From: Panopea generosa
Lineage: Eukaryota > Mollusca > Bivalvia > Adapedonta > Hiatellidae
NCBI GenBank assembly: GCA_029582155.1
Contig: CM055898.1
Location: 20,534,229-20,598,228 of the forward strand
Direction: 5' to 3'
DNA length: 64,000 nucleotides
Made by a program: the position numbers and the translations under genes. Of the stretch, positions 25,020 to 64,000 are shown piece by piece. The first letter of the stretch is position 1; every line of letters begins with the position of its first letter. The notes beneath the pieces are model-generated. The model was not told the origin of the DNA. It saw nothing but the letters and a program-made list of their open reading frames with translations, and did not search any database.

Positions 25020-27370
25020 ATTAATTTTGTACTGTTCTACATATAGCGAAATGCATTTCTGGAACACTGAACACATTACCAATGGTTCTAAAAGTGCCTT
25101 GTTTCTATAGATAAACGTCTGTTATTGACACGAAGTTAGATCTTGGTACAAAATTCTAGATATGAGAGCCGAGTATGTAATATTTCATGTTTAATTTGTT
25201 AATTGTTACTCTTTTCGTATTAATAAAGGTTGTTAATATGATCGTAAGTCCTCCTTTATACGTCTGTGATATTCATTTTTATATAAATTTTGAACTAATT
25301 ATTATATCGTTATCAATATCACATAAATGTTTAACACATTTTAGCTCAACATTTCTTTCTCAGTACTATAGTAAATGTCCTCGCATTATCTAAGCCTTAT
25401 TTATTATATTCGCTGTGATATATACCGTTTACTTTACTTCTTTATGTCATTCCATCAGTAGCAAGAGCCACTGCGGATATAAGAGAATATGTGTTTCTCT
25501 ATTTGTATTATCCTTTGTATTATTGCGCCTGGTATGATATAATGCTCATGAATGCATTTTTGATTTTGAATATGAAATATGTGTTTTATTCATGAATGTA
25601 CATCTGTGATACCAAAATAGATATAGGAACGGTTCAACACGTTGCCGTCTAATGACCACTTACGTATAATAATCCGCTTAGGTCGTTAATTGTTAATTGT
25701 TAACGTTATGTGAGAAAGAGAGTCATATCACTGTGTAAGAACGGGGGTTGTTCTCCTATTCATTATGAGGTATTTCTCCATTACTATAACTTGATATACC
25801 TTACATAATCTAGTATTTTTTTTAAAAATAGCTTTAAACAATATTAAGAAATTACATGAAATACGTTTAATGTTGTTTTATGTTGGATACATGTAACTAA
25901 AGTAGTTTCGGGAAGTTATATTTGTATTTCATAGACAAACATAATAATGTTTCAAGCAATATTGAATAAAACGTATCTCTGTTTCGAGATGCTTATTTAA
26001 ACTGACTATAAACATGTTTCAAATTCCGTGTAAGCAAATATTTGTTTAAGCATCAGTCAAGTTTTAAACAACTCCCTTTATATATATTGAACATTCAGGT
26101 TAAAGGTAGGGACAGCTCTTTATAATTCATAGTCACACAGGTTTTGTCAAATAAATAGTTGCTTGCATTTAATCAATATTGTTATAACAACAAAGTTTAT
26201 ACAAAACAGTAATTGTAACGAAGTTAACTATTTTCACATAAATGACTACACATAACTCTAAAACGTTCACAGTATTCTTTATGTACAGGTAATAACATGT
26301 ATTTACATAAATCATAATTAACAGTTTGTATGTGTAGACTGCTCAGTGTAACTGGTCAGTTGTTGTTTTTTAAAGAGGAAGAGGTGTTATGTTACATAAA
26401 GGTCTGGGACCTTGCATATATATAGGAAAATGGCTTGTTGAAGTGAATATACTAAGTTGAATACAAGACAAAGCGAGAATGATAATATAAAATTGATGTT
26501 CAAGAATTCTGGTGAAGTGAGTGATACATTCTAAATATTTGATTTTGATGGAATTTTGTTTTTGTCTTATATTGAGTATCGTATAAACTCAAATGTTGTT
26601 CTCGGTGTAATACACTATTGATATATAAATACAATTTACGCGAGAAAATTCCTCAATACCACTTTTAAATAGCTAATTCATGTTTTGCCTAAAAGTCACC
26701 TGAGACCTGTGGTTATGTTTGTTTATAATTTATACACGTATGAATATCATAATCCACTGTCAGTTAGCAAAATCCCTTCATGCGGAAACGTTACGACATA
26801 ATGGGTCCAACGTTATAACTTATAAACATACGGCATCTGAGTTAGTACTTTTATATTATATTTGCTATAGTTTAGTAATTTAAATGTCCGATAGCTATAT
26901 TTCGACGTAATAAGATCTAAGTAATAATGTATAAAACGTTGATATATATTCAGACACGAATGGGGTCAATTTCATTATGTATCCGCAGTATTAATAGTTG
27001 TTTAATAGGATATAGGCCTAGGAATCTGGGAACGCATTTTTAGCTGTTTATGATGAAGTATTGAAAATCGACATTTTAGATTTGTATGATATGTGTAATT
27101 AAAATATGTTTTTATTTTGTTATTGACAAAGCGAATTGATACAGATTTTGTTCATATTATAAACTGTTGAAATATGTAGAGATGCATTTGCTACCAAGAG
27201 ATTGATAGACGGTGATATACGAATGTACTGTTATGATATATTGTGGAAATTACCATGAAACTGATAGACGTAATGTTATTACATATTGAGTAAATTGTAA
27301 ATCTGTGTTTATATATTGATACATCTGTAGTCGTTTTTTAACGTTTGTGTGACGTTTACGACGGAAACAG
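25020..27370. other. AT-rich non-coding DNA
   Basis: No supported feature. An AATAAA on the minus strand near 27115 could serve the RPTP gene if the weak terminal exon is real. Confidence 0.45.
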
Positions 27371-27458
27371 GAGTCAACCGGTAGTAATTCCATCATAGGA
27401 TGCACAACCTACATCAACGTCATATGAACTACAGGTCAACGCTGCCATCAGAGTATAG

Positions 27459-27520
27459 TCAGCACGAGGCGACGTAAGGCCATGGTGGTTCAGTACTAAG
27501 TGCAGCATGGGAAGATAACC
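27459..27520 (-). CDS. Weak candidate for the last RPTP coding exon
   Basis: A locally less AT-rich patch follows an AACAG acceptor. In the phase required by the preceding exon it reads RLSSHAALSTEPPWPYVASC and then TGA. An AATAAA-type signal occurs about 350 bp further on (near 27115). The pyrimidine tract is poor, and the intron would be 6.3 kb, the longest in the gene. A different frame through the same patch is also open, so this is a guess. Confidence 0.2.
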
Positions 27521-27609
27521 CTGTTGATATATCCATCGCCATAAGGGACAGTTGGAAATTATATCTACGAATAATCCGGACGCGGAAGTAGTATTTGAAT
27601 ACATAATAT

Positions 27610-30600
27610 TATGTATACTTGTATTTTAAAACAGTGTAAAACATTCATATAATTATTGAAAGTTAGTATCGCGACATCAGTAAAATTGCAGTTGAGAAAC
27701 TGAAGATCTTAGGACATTATGAGACCGGTATTTATTATGTTGTTGAGTAAACTTCATTAATTTGCATATATTGTATAATTGTATATTCATATTTGTGTTC
27801 ATGTAAAAAGTAAAAATAAAATTGCAAATTCATTTTGAGTATATTTGTATTCTACCCTAGTGAGTTGTTGCCGTTTGTCATTTTGCTACAATAATAAGTA
27901 ATTACTTCGATAGGGAAATAAGTTCCTACAACAAGTCACGCTCGAAGTATATTTGTATGTACTTGTTCTACTAAATACAATAGGATAATTCTTCCTCTTG
28001 TCGTTCGCTACTTTTTATGATTAAGCATTATTTTTTCAATTAATTTTTGTTTTTCTCAAATATAAGCAATTCATTTAAAAAGCATCTAATTGCAATATAA
28101 ATTAAGTGCACAACGTAGGTTTCTCTGTCGTTTGATAAACGTCTCTTAATTGTATTTGTAAGTATCATTTATATTCTTAGTGTGTTTAGTGTACTATTCT
28201 ATTACATAAAGCAAAATATATTTTCTCAAAGTGATGAATAGCCTCATATGTAATAATTATATTATGATTGACTATTTATTCAGTCATAATACTTGGGCAT
28301 TCCCCTATAGTCTCTCAATCAAACCAAGACGGGAAATTATGACAGATATGTTGAAAATGTTGTACAAGCGTTCATAGGATAACAAATACAGTGCTTGTGA
28401 TATATTCCTACAATATTTTTTTTATTTTTAATATTTCGTATCAGTAATATTTTAAGTGAAAAAATGGACTGTTACAGATAGAGATAGTACTTTTATTATA
28501 TTATAAAATCTGTACTTATCATTTATATTAGAACATTTTTTTTTTAATTTCAATCACTGAAAAGTGATCCATTTAATCACCCCGTAATAGGTCTGTGAGG
28601 GTCGGGGTGGACCATCCCTCAACAAACCGTACAAATATATATATCAGTCAAGTTGTAACATACATTCATATATATATACACTGAAAGGAAAAAGAAAGCA
28701 TACATTTTGGTTTTTGAAATTATTTCATTATTGACTAAGTTTATTCATGTGATGGAAAAATGAACTGATTTTTATCTTATTGTTTTGCTTTGAAATGAAT
28801 TAAATGCTTGTTTTTTGATTCAACAGTATGATGAATTATAAATATACAAAATTTATATGCAATACATTTTTTGTTCCTTGACCTTTATAGGTATGTATAC
28901 TTTCTTTTTCCTTTCACCGAATACACATATATACATTAATCTTAAAGGGACACACCAGTCTAAACAAATTATAGATTGAAGCTCGAGCTAAAACAGAAAT
29001 CAAACAGAAATAAAATATAATTTGACACAGTGGATGATAGTATAAGAAAATTATGTTGTCTAATGACTTCAGGAGATTTTTCTCTCTTAAGTCCATAGTG
29101 GCTGGCTTGGTGTAGGACCTTAATAAATATTAAATATGTATTTTGGTTTATCCCTTTTCACAGAAAAGATAAAGTGGCAATAATTACATGAATTTTATTA
29201 TATTGGGGTTGTTTTTGTGTGTTTATATTTATTAGAGGTATCTATAATTGGAATGGTTTATAAACACAATTTTTTGTGTGTTAATTGATGGTGTTTATTG
29301 AAAGCCAGGAGAAGACATTAAAAATATTTCAAAGATACCTTGGTTTATTTGATATTTTTCTAGTAAAATTTAACTTTATTTGAGAATCAGAAAACACAAA
29401 AGAATCACCTATTTCTTAAATTTTATAAAACATGTGTTTTCAATTATTGGATTGGTTGAATATTAGTGTAATATATTTCTCATTTGCATATATTTCATGA
29501 AAAATTAAGCAGATTCACATACAAACTAAAATATTATGTCAATTATGTATATAAATATACAGAAAGAATAAGTAACAAACTTATATGTGAATTCAAGAGA
29601 GACAGGTGTGTAGTGTAAGTTTTTTTTGTTGTTGATTTTTAAAAATCTAATATTAAAAAATAATAAGATGAAACAGCAATTGTTTTGAAAGAAACATTAT
29701 TAAGAGTGTACATGTGTAAACACTATTTCCAAGCAGATATTTATAGTTTAACATAGTCCCTTATAATTTTAATGTATTAGAAAATGATAAAAAGTACAAA
29801 AATATGGATATGTGCAAGAACAAATAAAACACTTTTTTATATATAAATCGGTTTATCTTTGATAATATGTACAATGGATTTAATAAAGTGCAAAATTGTA
29901 TTAAAACAAAACAAAACTTAAATACACCAATAAATATAAAATATTACTAAGTATATAACTAAAATGAGATTTTTATCTCTTTTAACACAAATAAACGTTT
30001 ATATACAAACACTTAATTGTCGATTAATTAACGCTAAATATCTAGTGTATTTAAAACTAGCAAGAATTTTATTGTGTCAGAAAACTGTTATAATAGTTAG
30101 ATAAAAATTATGTAAAAATGAAAGTAATTGGAGATGTAAGTTATACTGTTCCGTTCGGCGGAATAATTTCCAAAACTTCTTTTAATGACACTTGCTTAAA
30201 TGGGTTTTTTTTGTGAAGTATCTTTACAGCATACTTTCACATTAAATTACCGTACATGAACATAATAAATTTAACAGTGATATTTCTGTACTAGACTCAT
30301 ATGAAACTCGGGGGAAGTCGCAATTATTGCCTAGGTAATAGAGAGAGCCTCATTGAATCATTTCTGTGCATATAAGGAAACGAATGAGTGCTTGGTGGGT
30401 TTCACCAGGTCATTACTGACAAACTTTGCGCAAACATGTCTTATTATTTAAATATGAAATCTTTGTGGTATGACAGTTTAACGAATTTATAACTGTGCTA
30501 AAAGTATGCAAACTTCAAATGCAGCATCAACACTCAACAGAGAAATTGTTCACGTCAAAAGAAATGTATATAGATTTAACGAGGATACAATGTATCTATA

Positions 30601-32780
30601 TTAGCCTCGGTTTGGTTTCGGGAAAGAAGAATTGTGATATTTTAGTTAAACGACTTTATATTTACTTTGATTAAAATAGGAACGCCAGTGGAACATTCCT
30701 GCGTAATTTAAATCAACTGTGTTTTTTGGGTTTTTTTGTGGTAATTTACTTTGAATAGTGTAGCCTTGACGTGTAAATGTCCATGCAAAATATTAACTTT
30801 GTGTTATTAAAGTTTTTCGAGTTTAGTTACTATGTTAAACTTTATAATTTCAAGTTTAATAAGAGTTTTAGAAATTCCAGTACTTCACGTTTAACATTTA
30901 ATTCGTCGAGCACCCATTTGATTTAATATGTTCAGGTTTGTTTCAAAGATTAAATAAAGAAATTGTTTTACATAGTATTACTCTAAGTTTTGCCATATCA
31001 TTTACAATTTATTGAAATACGACGGGTTGTAATTTCTTTCAACTCGCAACTATGACTGATAATGTACGGCGTGTATCTTATTTGGTTTCTCGGTCATTTC
31101 AACGTGGGTTTCAAGGAGTTTTTTTATTTCATTACAATCTTAATAAATACGCAGTGCAAGGCAATGCTGTACGAGTGGTGGCCCTTTGTAAACATTCTTG
31201 CACGTGATTATCATCGTCTATTATTGTAGAATGCAGTAATGCTTGCTAGTTACCGCTTTACCAATCAATGTCCAATAGATTTTGAAAAAGTAATTTTGAT
31301 TAACATTACATTTTTGTTAATATTTGTTGTTATTCAAGTATCCAAGGGAACTTCACATAACATTGTTTTAGTTATCAGAACGACGTACACATCTTATCAA
31401 ATCTCTATTTATGTATACTGATGACAGCGGTATTTTTCAATCAGACAATTAAAAAACCTTCTGATTACAATCGTTAAAATAGGGATTACTAAGATTAGGC
31501 ATCTACACTAAGTCATGTGTGTAAAGACATAGATATCCTCACTGTGCAAACCCATGTATTTGATCGTTCTTTTATATGTTAGATCAAACTGGATGATTTT
31601 GTTGACTTTTTATATTTCTTGAATCCCCTATCATAACTTATCGCATTATCAATTATATGCACATTATACCGTGCTGTAACATTGCATGTGTATTACAGAA
31701 AAGAAACCTTAATTTTAACAACAGCTTAAGAAGTTTTGAAAACAAAGTCAGTGATAAATAAATGCAGCTATAATTAATTGACAATGAAACTATATTATGA
31801 ATGAAAATGACAAATGATGGAAAATCAAAATTACTAAAATAAGAAATACTGGTATAAAAATCTTTTCGTGGTCAAATATAAAAGCAAATGAAAGGATAAT
31901 GACTAATCAGTGGTTATTAAGCATGATCATGCCATAAAAACAAATGTTTAAATCACATACAAATGAAAACATCAAACAAATAAAAGTAATGATGATTTAC
32001 ACTTTCAGATAATTCATCATATCAAATGTCAATTTAAATCAAGATCATGTTAGAATTAAGGATAACAATATGACAATAGTCACCTCCAAATATAATGAAC
32101 TCACCAAAAATACAAGATCAAAGCCGAAATCTCTGACCAAATCTTATCATATTTTGCAATCATTTTTAGAGATAATACTCCGTGATTATACAATAACAAA
32201 GCTTACGCAAACAGTGTCCCTAGGCACTAGGTATTTATAATTAAGAAAATATACAACTTAATGAAGACACATCCATCAAAGCAGCATGAACATATACGAG
32301 TATGGAATACTTAAATACGTACAATAAAAAACCTAAATAAGAAATGTTAATAATGGTCACCGCCTTGAAATGTACAGTAGAAAAAAATACGCATTTGGAG
32401 AGCTTAAACCTATTTATTGATCAAGTATCGCTCTACCCTCGTTATCGTTCTATCAGACGAGACAATTTAAGTGAAACAAGTACAGCCAGACGGCAGTATG
32501 CACATGCGTATATTGCCAGTTAAAATATTTGGAAATAACGTTCAATGGTGTCAAGATCGAATTGATGTTTTGACATTAGTCAAATCGATTTCAAGATTGT
32601 CGTGTGTCCTTTCAAAGAACTAGTGTACGATGTTTACGTCTGTGTCATATCTATCTGAGTATTGGAATCCTAAATACTTAGAATTACCATTGATGTTGTT
32701 GTGGTTTGAACTGAATGCAGTTTTATCATACTAAAGGCTTATTGGTCAACTGAATATTAAAAATCGGTGACCTCTTATAA
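27610..32780. other. AT-rich DNA, probably the last RPTP intron or downstream sequence
   Basis: I searched the minus strand for a second PTP domain (WPD, HC-x-A-G) and saw none. Only short chance frames and poly-A/T runs occur. A GC-richer patch at 28575-28625 remains unexplained. Confidence 0.45.
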
Positions 32781-32786
32781 ATTTTT

Positions 32787-32828
32787 GTGTATGTATGTAT
32801 GTATGTATGTATGTATGTATGTATGTAT

Positions 32829-32861
<33 letters not shown>

Positions 32862-32864
32862 TGT

Positions 32865-32895
<31 letters not shown>

Positions 32896-32897
32896 CG
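32787..32897. repeat. TATG and GT compound microsatellite
   Basis: About ten TATG units pass into about 33 GT units with two CT interruptions. Confidence 0.97.
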
Positions 32898-33511
32898 TTA
32901 TTTAGTATACGTTCATGTATGTCATGTTTATGCTGCTTCGACTTTGTCTAATGCTAAATGCAACGTCTACTGATTCAGTTATTTTCGGTTCAATTATTGA
33001 TTTAGTTAAACTATATAATATAAAAAACAATAAAAAGATAAAACAGGACACTGTTCCAATAAACAAAAGTTGACATTATATAATACCGACAACTACCATA
33101 TATGTATTGTTATCTGCTTATTGCAACTCTAGTGGGATAAAAACTAATTGGCAATAGGCTATGCATTTACCATTACTTTTAATGTGTTTGTAACACTCGT
33201 ATAATTAGGTATTTACATACAAAACAACATATAACTACTTGATAACTTATTTCATTTAAGACTGTATCGAAACCTGATTCAATGTATGTTTTCATTTTTC
33301 ATATTTTGTTTAATTGGTATATGTCCATCTCGTTTTTATCATTGTCTTTATTGAATATTCAAACAACACAGTTAGTCTCTGGTAAATGCTGTGTTTTCAT
33401 AAACATTTTCAGTGTTGACATTGGTGTTCTCGTAGACAGCTGTAATAAAAAAGTGATAATATTAATAATTAAATTCCTACTTTTGATATTTAACCTCAGA
33501 CTACAAGAGAA

Positions 33512-33512
<1 letters not shown>

Positions 33513-33555
<43 letters not shown>
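33513..33555. repeat. GT microsatellite
   Basis: About 21 uninterrupted TG units lie 250 bp from the RPTP exon at 33810. Confidence 0.97.
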
Positions 33556-33557
<2 letters not shown>

Positions 33558-33809
33558 AATATTTATTTTATGTATAACTAAATTGTAAATGAGTGGTTTT
33601 ATATTAATTGACTTGTAAATGTATGTATTTCATTGATAGTTATATGGGTACAGTTACAATCATTGTTGCATTTTTTTTTCATTATTTAAAATTCTGAATA
33701 CTTTATATAAATGAAATTACATATACTATGTTTAACTTACATAATTTTATAACTATAACAATTTCGTTTCTGCAGTAAAGCATGGCAGATATGCTATCCC
33801 AATACTTAC

Positions 33810-61916
<28,107 letters not shown>

Positions 61917-62269
61917 CTTAAATAAACAAGTTGTGTATATAATTATTTGACTAATTAACATTAAGCAGAGTATAATAAAAACATACGTATATTTTAGCTG
62001 TTGTTAAGTTTATAAATATTAGTTTATACATGTTACATTACCACGTATACGATCGTAACGCAAAACGTTTTAAAGTTTAAAAAAAACCATAAAGGTTAAA
62101 ATATCATTTGAATATCAGTGCACTTGTCCTCTTAGCTCAGGCATTACTTATTGTCATTCTGTCTCTTTCAAATACAAGTTTATATAATTAAATAACCGCA
62201 ATTATTTTATTAATATATATTTACACAATATAAACAATCTTTATCTGTTGATTGGTGATAAAATAAACT

Positions 62270-62345
62270 ACAGTCGAAACTCGTTATTTCGAATTCAATG
62301 GGACCGTAAAATAATTCGAATTATCCGGAATTCGATTTATCAGGA
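62270..62345. mobile_element. Possible pogo/Tigger-like transposon end
   Basis: TACAGTCGAAACTCGTTATTTCGAA followed by GGGACCGTAAAATAATTCGAA and TTCGATTTATC resembles the TA-flanked CAGT-type terminal repeats of pogo-like elements. The opposite end and transposase are not seen. Confidence 0.45.
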
Positions 62346-62793
62346 GTCTATTTTTGTGCAACGTTTTATCGTTATATTGGTGTGTACTGTGGATTGACCT
62401 TAACTCGTGGTAAACTCTACTGTTTATATGCGTCATTTTCTTCTACGCAAACGTATGTATCCTTGTGTAGGCTAAATGTATATATGCCCAGTGCGTGAAC
62501 ATTGTAATCGTTTAAGTTTGATATAGTAGATAAACAAATTTTGATTTCAAGTTTTATACTTTTTTATTTACATGACTATCAAATAAATACAATATGCAGC
62601 TCAGAAATATAAACACAGGCTAATTAGTATATACAAGCAATGATTACAACAACTTTACAAATAAAAAATAAGACGAAAAAATAGTACACAGGTCTTCTAA
62701 CCCAAACAAGTAGTGAAGTTGTTTGTCTAATTAGCGTATGTCTCGCTGTGTTTTTTCAAGTATCATAACAATTTGATGACACAATTAACTTAC

Positions 62794-62818
62794 CTTCCAG
62801 TACAGACACATAAAGTGA
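62794..62818 (-). pseudogene. Possible truncated FN3 exon end abutting a LINE
   Basis: On the minus strand this short stretch reads SLYVSVLE and is followed by a strong donor, GAAG|GTAAGT. It ends in phase 1, exactly what the next exon (61916) needs. The peptide resembles the last strand of an FN3 domain. Upstream in the gene direction the sequence becomes LINE coding sequence within a few bases, and an in-frame stop lies at 62825-62827. No acceptor is visible. Either a LINE inserted into this exon or the match is chance; it rests on about 25 bases. Confidence 0.35.
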
Positions 62819-64000
62819 TGTCGATTATTTGATCACAAATTTTAACAATTTTCCTTTTATTACAAATATGAAAGTAATCGAAATAACAGAATTTTCGGAC
62901 CATTGTCTTGTTGAATTTTCGTGTAATTTTGAAAATATGAATGTGTACAAAACGGATAATCTAACCCATGATAAAATTATATGGGAAAATAGTGATCCAC
63001 TTGTTTTTCAAAATTGTTTGGATGATAAAAAACATATTTTTGACAAAATTACTCAAAATCTGATTACAAATAATACTGATATAAATACTTGTATAATTGA
63101 TTTGTCCGATTTGATATACGACATATCGTTCAAAACAAATGGACGAACATGTAAGTTAAACCCATTGCAAAAACGCATTAAAAAGGCAGATTGGTTTGAT
63201 GATACCTGTAGAACTCTTAAAACTCAATTTTTTAACGATAAAAGAAATTATAAATACAATCCATCAGAAACAAATATAATACGTTTCATAAATAGTAGGA
63301 GTATGTTCTCTAAAGCAAAACGGAAAGCAAAAAACAAATATTTTACCAAAGAAAAATATAACCTATCAAAATTAAGTAAAATCAACTCTCGAAAATTTTG
63401 GAAACATATTAAAAAATACAATTCGAAAAAGGTTATAAACACCTCTGGGATAAATGTAAATGATTTTTTCGAATACTTTCGATCATTATCGAATACACCA
63501 CACAGCCAATTTGTACCAGATACTGATGCAAATGAGAGACAAGAGTCAATAAATATTGAAGAACTTGATTGCCCTTTTACTATATCTGAAATAGCTAAAA
63601 CTATTTCATCTATGAGACGACATAAAAGTTGTGACTTAAGCAATAATGTAGCAGACTTCTTTATTGATGCAAATGCTTTTATTACACCGTATATTGTTCA
63701 ATTTTTTAACAAAATATATGATACAGGAATTTATCCGGACTCGTAGGGTAAAGGATTTATTGTACCAATTCACAAGAAAGGCGACCGTGATAATCCCTCC
63801 AATTATCGTGGAATAACTCTTATAAATGTTCTATCTAAAATATTCTCGCTCGCGTTAAGAAACAGAATTAATAAATGGTGCGAATCTGAAAATGTGTTCA
63901 ACGAACACCAATTTGGCTTCAGGGACAATCATAGCACGACAGATTGCATCTTCATTCTTCATTCGATTATACAAAAAGTACTTATGTCTAAATCTAAATT
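62815..64000 (+). mobile_element. Second LINE, 5'-truncated, with a nonsense mutation; runs off the window
   Basis: It starts inside the endonuclease (DYLITN ... FSDHCLVEFS) and continues through a Lys/Asn-rich linker with CDLSNN. It enters the RT at FIVPIHKKGDRDNPSNYRGI and is cut by the window edge in the FGFRDNHSTTDCIF region. A TAG at 63744-63746 falls where the family normally has a Trp codon (PDW/SWS-like), a single-base change. It is related to but clearly distinct from the LINE at 58501. Confidence 0.88.
62829..63746 (+). pseudogene. LINE endonuclease C-terminus and linker ORF, ends at nonsense codon
   Basis: About 305 codons precede the TAG at 63744. The EFSDHC motif is the last endonuclease catalytic block (S-D-H). 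WFDDTC and the Lys-rich FSKAKRKAKNKYF stretch are the usual linker before the RT. The frame continues past the stop with standard RT sequence to the window end. Confidence 0.85.

Noticed and set aside
27374-27604. A 76-codon minus-strand ORF as an independent gene
   Set aside because: No family resemblance. Only part of the patch, in another frame, was kept as a weak terminal-exon candidate.
32767-32973. Open frame reading through TATG/GT repeats
   Set aside because: Simple-sequence artefact.
27610-33800. A second (D2) PTP domain downstream
   Set aside because: No WPD, HC-x-A-G or KNRY-like minus-strand segments were seen in this AT-rich stretch.

Overview
This window is eukaryotic, strongly AT-rich, and most likely from a mollusc, probably a bivalve. 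The organism call is an inference from several signs. One long gene is split into small exons with GT/AG introns. There are many tRNA-derived SINEs, several non-LTR retrotransposon fragments, a decayed tyrosine-recombinase (YR) retrotransposon that carries an SGNH-hydrolase ORF, a mariner remnant, and abundant micro- and minisatellites. There are no operons and no bacterial signals.

The only host gene I can support lies on the minus strand. It encodes a receptor-type protein tyrosine phosphatase (RPTP). Nineteen consecutive exon positions, one of them present in two versions, were traced by hand between 61916 and 33810. Every exon has canonical GT/AG edges and all junction phases agree. In transcript order they encode two fibronectin type III (FN3) modules, a cysteine-containing membrane-proximal region with an arginine-rich furin-like site, one transmembrane helix, and a single PTP catalytic domain ending in an acidic tail. 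The N terminus lies beyond the right edge of the window. The last coding exon is uncertain, with one weak candidate at 27459-27520. FN3 repeats plus what looks like a single PTP domain fit the R3-type architecture best.

Two features of this gene stand out. First, the exon carrying the WPD loop and catalytic cysteine exists in two diverged copies (40976-41127 and 39176-39333). Both have phase 0 in and phase 2 out, so using both or neither shifts the frame. This predicts mutually exclusive splicing. Second, the intron before the exon at 33810-33891 contains about 13 tandem copies of a 124-bp unit. Each copy carries the splice acceptor, the first bases of that exon, and a second, older coding-like copy of it.

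Layout, left to right. 1-8440 is non-coding and repeat-rich, with a candidate 1.1-kb TIR element at 1688-2812. 8721-11418 is the decayed YR retrotransposon (gag, RT remnant, recombinase, SGNH hydrolase), followed by a minisatellite. 12.7-17.5 kb holds SINEs and short tandem duplications. 19.2-22.9 kb holds two diverged tandem arrays and a jockey-like RT fragment. 23-33.8 kb is nearly featureless AT-rich DNA. 33.8-62 kb is the RPTP gene, with SINEs, a mariner remnant and an internally deleted LINE in its introns. 62.8-64 kb is a second LINE, and its 5' junction appears to cut into a further FN3 exon of the RPTP gene.
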